From the NCBI RefSeq assembly GCF_019145355.1, contig NZ_JAHSTY010000001.1, forward strand, positions 3,472,001 through 3,536,000: a stretch of DNA of 64,000 nucleotides. The letters run 5' to 3'. The position numbers and the translations under genes were made by a program. This document shows, piece after piece, positions 61,559 through 64,000 of the stretch. The stretch is from Pseudomonas azadiae (GTDB lineage: Bacteria; Pseudomonadota; Gammaproteobacteria; Pseudomonadales; Pseudomonadaceae). Position 1 is the stretch's first letter, and each line of letters begins with the position of its first letter. The notes beneath the pieces are model-generated. The model was not told the DNA's origin, did not search any database, and saw only the letters and a program-made list of their open reading frames with translations.

Positions 61559-64000
61559 GTGTCGATTCATGTCGCGTTGCACCACGTCACGCATTACCGC
61601 TACGACCGCGCTGTCGAACTCGGCCCGCAGATCGTGCGTTTGCGCCCGACGCCTCACAGCCGTATGCGGATTCTGTCTTACGCGCTGAAAGTGCTGCCCG
61701 AGCAGCATTTCATCAATTGGCAGCAAGACCCTCAGGGCAATTACCTGGCGCGGTTAGTGTTCCCGGAAAAGACCCGTGAGCTGCGCATCGAAGTCGACCT
61801 GGTCGCCGAGATGGCGGTGTTCAACCCGTTTGACTTTTTCCTTGAGCCCTACGCCGAAAAAATCCCCTTCAGCTACGCCGCCGATGAGCAGCGCGAACTG
61901 GCGCCGTACCTGGAAACCCTGCCGCTGACGCCAAAGTTTGCCGCCTATTTGGCCGGTATCGAGCGCACGCCGTTGCCGGCCGTGGACTTTCTGGTGGGCC
62001 TCAACCAGCGTGTTGCCGCCGATATCGGCTACCTGATCCGCATGGAACCGGGGGTGCAAACCCCGGAATTCACCCTGGATAACGCCTGCGGCTCCTGCCG
62101 CGATTCCGCCTGGCTGCTGGTTCAGTTACTGCGCAACCTCGGCTTGGCGGCGCGGTTTGTGTCCGGCTACCTGATCCAGCTCACCGCCGACGTCAAGGCC
62201 CTCGACGGCCCCTCCGGCACCGAGGTGGACTTCACCGACCTGCACGCCTGGTGCGAAGTGTATTTGCCCGGCGCCGGCTGGATCGGCTTGGACGCCACCT
62301 CCGGGTTGTTCGCCGGTGAAGGGCATATCCCGTTGGCCTGCAGCCCCGATCCATCCTCGGCGGCACCGATCAGTGGGCTGGTGGAACCGTGCGAGTGCGA
62401 ATTCACCCACGAAATGTCGGTGGAGCGGATCTGGGAAGCCCCTCGAGTCACCAAGCCCTACACCGAGGAGCAATGGCTGGCGATCCAGGCCCTGGGCCGG
62501 CAGATCGATGGCGACCTGCTCAAGCACGACGTGCGCCTGACCATGGGCGGCGAGCCGACCTTCGTCTCCATCGACGACCCTGATGCTGCCGAATGGAACA
62601 CCGCTGCGCTCGGGCCGGACAAGCGTCGCCTGTCCGCCGAGCTGTTCCAGCGTATGCGTGCACATTACGCGCCCCAAGGCCTGGTGCACTTCGGGCAGGG
62701 CAAGTGGTACCCCGGCGAGCAATTGCCGCGCTGGTCGCTCAATTGCCACTGGCGTCGTGACGGCGTGCCGATCTGGCACAACAGCGCATTGATCGCCGAT
62801 GAGCAACGAGACTACGGCGCCGACGGCATCCTGGCCGGGCGTTTCCTGGCCAGCGTCGCCGAACGCCTCAAACTGCCCGCGCGCTTTGTATTCCCGGCCT
62901 TTGAAGACAATTTCTACTACCTGTGGCGCGAAGGTGCGCTGCCGCAGAATGTCACTGCCCAGGACCCGCGCCTGAGCGACGACCTGGAGCGCGAGCGCCT
63001 GCGCAAAGTGTTCGCCCAAGGGCTGGATAAAATCATCGGCCAAGTGCTGCCACTGGCGCGTACGGCGGCCAATGACCGCTGGCAGAGTGGGCGTTGGTAC
63101 TTGCGTGACAACCACTGCCGCCTGGTGCCGGGCGATTCGCCGCTGGGCTACCGCCTGCCATTGGCTTCGCAACCCTGGGTGACCGCGGCCGAGTATCCGT
63201 TTGTGCACCCGACCGATCCCAACCAGGACCAGCCGGAGCTGCCGGGCACTGCTCAACTGCAAAACCATGGCGAACCCGCACCGAGCGATGAGCGTGTGCC
63301 GAAAGTCGACGAGTCCGCCGATTGGCTGACCCGCACCGCCCTGTGCGCCGAGGCACGGGAGGGGCGCCTCTATCTGTTCATGCCGCCCCTGGAGCGCGTC
63401 GAAGACTATCTGGAACTGGTCGCCGCCATCGAGGCGACCGCCGAAGAGCTGCGGTGCCCAGTGTTGCTCGAAGGCTACGAGCCGCCGGCCGATACGCGCC
63501 TGAGCAACTTTCGCGTGACGCCGGACCCGGGTGTGATCGAGGTCAATGTCCAGCCTTCCGCCACCTGGGATGAGCTGGTTGAGCGCACCGAATTCCTCTA
63601 CGAAGAGGCGCGGCAAACCCGCCTCACCACCGAGAAATTCATGATCGACGGACGCCACACCGGCACCGGCGGCGGTAACCACTTTGTGCTGGGGGGCGCG
63701 ACGCCCAAGGACTCACCCTTCCTGCGCCGACCCGATCTGCTGCGCAGCCTGATCAGCTACTGGCATAACCACCCCTCGCTGTCCTATTTGTTCTCCGGCC
63801 TGTTCATCGGCCCGACCTCCCAGGCGCCGCGCGTGGATGAAGCGCGCAACGATGCGCTGTACGAGCTGGAGATCGCCTTCGCGCAAATGCCCGAGCCCGG
63901 CGAAGAGTGCCCGCCATGGCTGGTGGATCGCCTGCTGCGCAACCTGCTGATCGACGTGACCGGCAATACCCACCGCGCCGAATTCTGCATCGACAAACTC
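61559..64000 (+). CDS. Transglutaminase-like protein with DUF2126 domain (partial, 3' end outside)
   Basis: At least 814 aa from GTG 61559, with GCAGGAGG just upstream; no stop before the window ends. N-terminal bacterial transglutaminase N domain ([18 protein letters not shown]), then the transglutaminase core with Cys in [14 protein letters not shown], His in [13 protein letters not shown] and Asp in GLDATSGL, all three triad residues present. Then DUF2126 ([37 protein letters not shown]). The family clusters with alpha-E domain and further transglutaminase genes, probably beyond the window. Likely a peptide cross-linking or amidase enzyme; the substrate is unknown. Confidence 0.9.
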   Translation, partial: MSIHVALHHVTHYRYDRAVELGPQIVRLRPTPHSRMRILSYALKVLPEQHFINWQQDPQGNYLARLVFPEKTRELRIEVDLVAEMAVFNPFDFFLEPYAEKIPFSYAADEQRELAPYLETLPLTPKFAAYLAGIERTPLPAVDFLVGLNQRVAADIGYLIRMEPGVQTPEFTLDNACGSCRDSAWLLVQLLRNLGLAARFVSGYLIQLTADVKALDGPSGTEVDFTDLHAWCEVYLPGAGWIGLDATSGLFAGEGHIPLACSPDPSSAAPISGLVEPCECEFTHEMSVERIWEAPRVTKPYTEEQWLAIQALGRQIDGDLLKHDVRLTMGGEPTFVSIDDPDAAEWNTAALGPDKRRLSAELFQRMRAHYAPQGLVHFGQGKWYPGEQLPRWSLNCHWRRDGVPIWHNSALIADEQRDYGADGILAGRFLASVAERLKLPARFVFPAFEDNFYYLWREGALPQNVTAQDPRLSDDLERERLRKVFAQGLDKIIGQVLPLARTAANDRWQSGRWYLRDNHCRLVPGDSPLGYRLPLASQPWVTAAEYPFVHPTDPNQDQPELPGTAQLQNHGEPAPSDERVPKVDESADWLTRTALCAEAREGRLYLFMPPLERVEDYLELVAAIEATAEELRCPVLLEGYEPPADTRLSNFRVTPDPGVIEVNVQPSATWDELVERTEFLYEEARQTRLTTEKFMIDGRHTGTGGGNHFVLGGATPKDSPFLRRPDLLRSLISYWHNHPSLSYLFSGLFIGPTSQAPRVDEARNDALYELEIAFAQMPEPGEECPPWLVDRLLRNLLIDVTGNTHRAEFCIDKL

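Overview
The window looks like chromosomal DNA of a Pseudomonas from the P. fluorescens group. Evidence seen directly: high G+C coding bias, core proteins of clear pseudomonad type (RhdA-type rhodanese with a CQTHHRS loop, stand-alone HisZ beside PurA, ParE and ParC split by an esterase-like gene), and many REP/REPIN palindromes of the GTGGGAGCTGGCTTGCCTGCGAT or GTGGGAGCGGGCTTG kind typical of this group. Most of the window is core genome. No rRNA, CRISPR array, prophage or transposase gene was seen.

Layout. 1-5.4 kb: a TolC-type outer-membrane factor (minus strand), then a TPP riboswitch controlling thiC, followed by the pyrimidine transporter cytX. 5.4-14.3 kb: a lipoprotein on the minus strand, then a plus-strand set nudF, DUF1249, cpdA, yqiA, parE, a phytase-like esterase and parC. 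14.5-20.3 kb: a PqiC-like lipoprotein, a SerB-associated membrane protein divergent from serB, and psd with a rhodanese. 20.4-28.2 kb: an HDOD regulator, motA-motB, an orphan PemK/MazF-type toxin preceded by a promoter/terminator unit that may be a small RNA, rsgA, orn, a TRIC/UPF0126 membrane protein and queG. 28.3-37.7 kb: one long plus-strand series of abutting genes, nnrD-tsaE-amiB-mutL-miaA-hfq-hflX-hflK-hflC, ending at a strong terminator. 38-42.6 kb: hisZ-purA and a chemoreceptor. 42.7-45.3 kb: a ferric-iron-type ABC permease and binding protein without an adjacent ATPase. 45.4-45.8 kb: two tandem tRNA-Leu(CAG) genes, each with its own promoter and terminator. 46-53.3 kb: rnr-rlmB, rpsF-rpsR-DUF2232-rplI, dnaB. 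57.5-59.8 kb: the radical-SAM protein YgiQ.

The accessory content is concentrated at 53.3-61.4 kb. Here a 1,320-residue dermonecrotic-toxin-like protein carries a C-terminal SET methyltransferase-like domain and has no neighbouring immunity gene, which suggests a eukaryotic target. On the other side of ygiQ lies a two-gene unit (a hydrophobic 307-aa protein overlapping a four-helix 149-aa membrane protein) that looks like a pore-forming toxin with its immunity protein. The window ends inside a transglutaminase/DUF2126 gene preceded by a good sigma-54 promoter.

The repeats are also informative. At 18.3-18.6 kb a 193-bp element with 16-bp terminal inverted repeats sits inside a REPIN, flanked by a 10-bp direct duplication of the target, and itself carries a second long-hairpin repeat that recurs alone at 26.4 kb.
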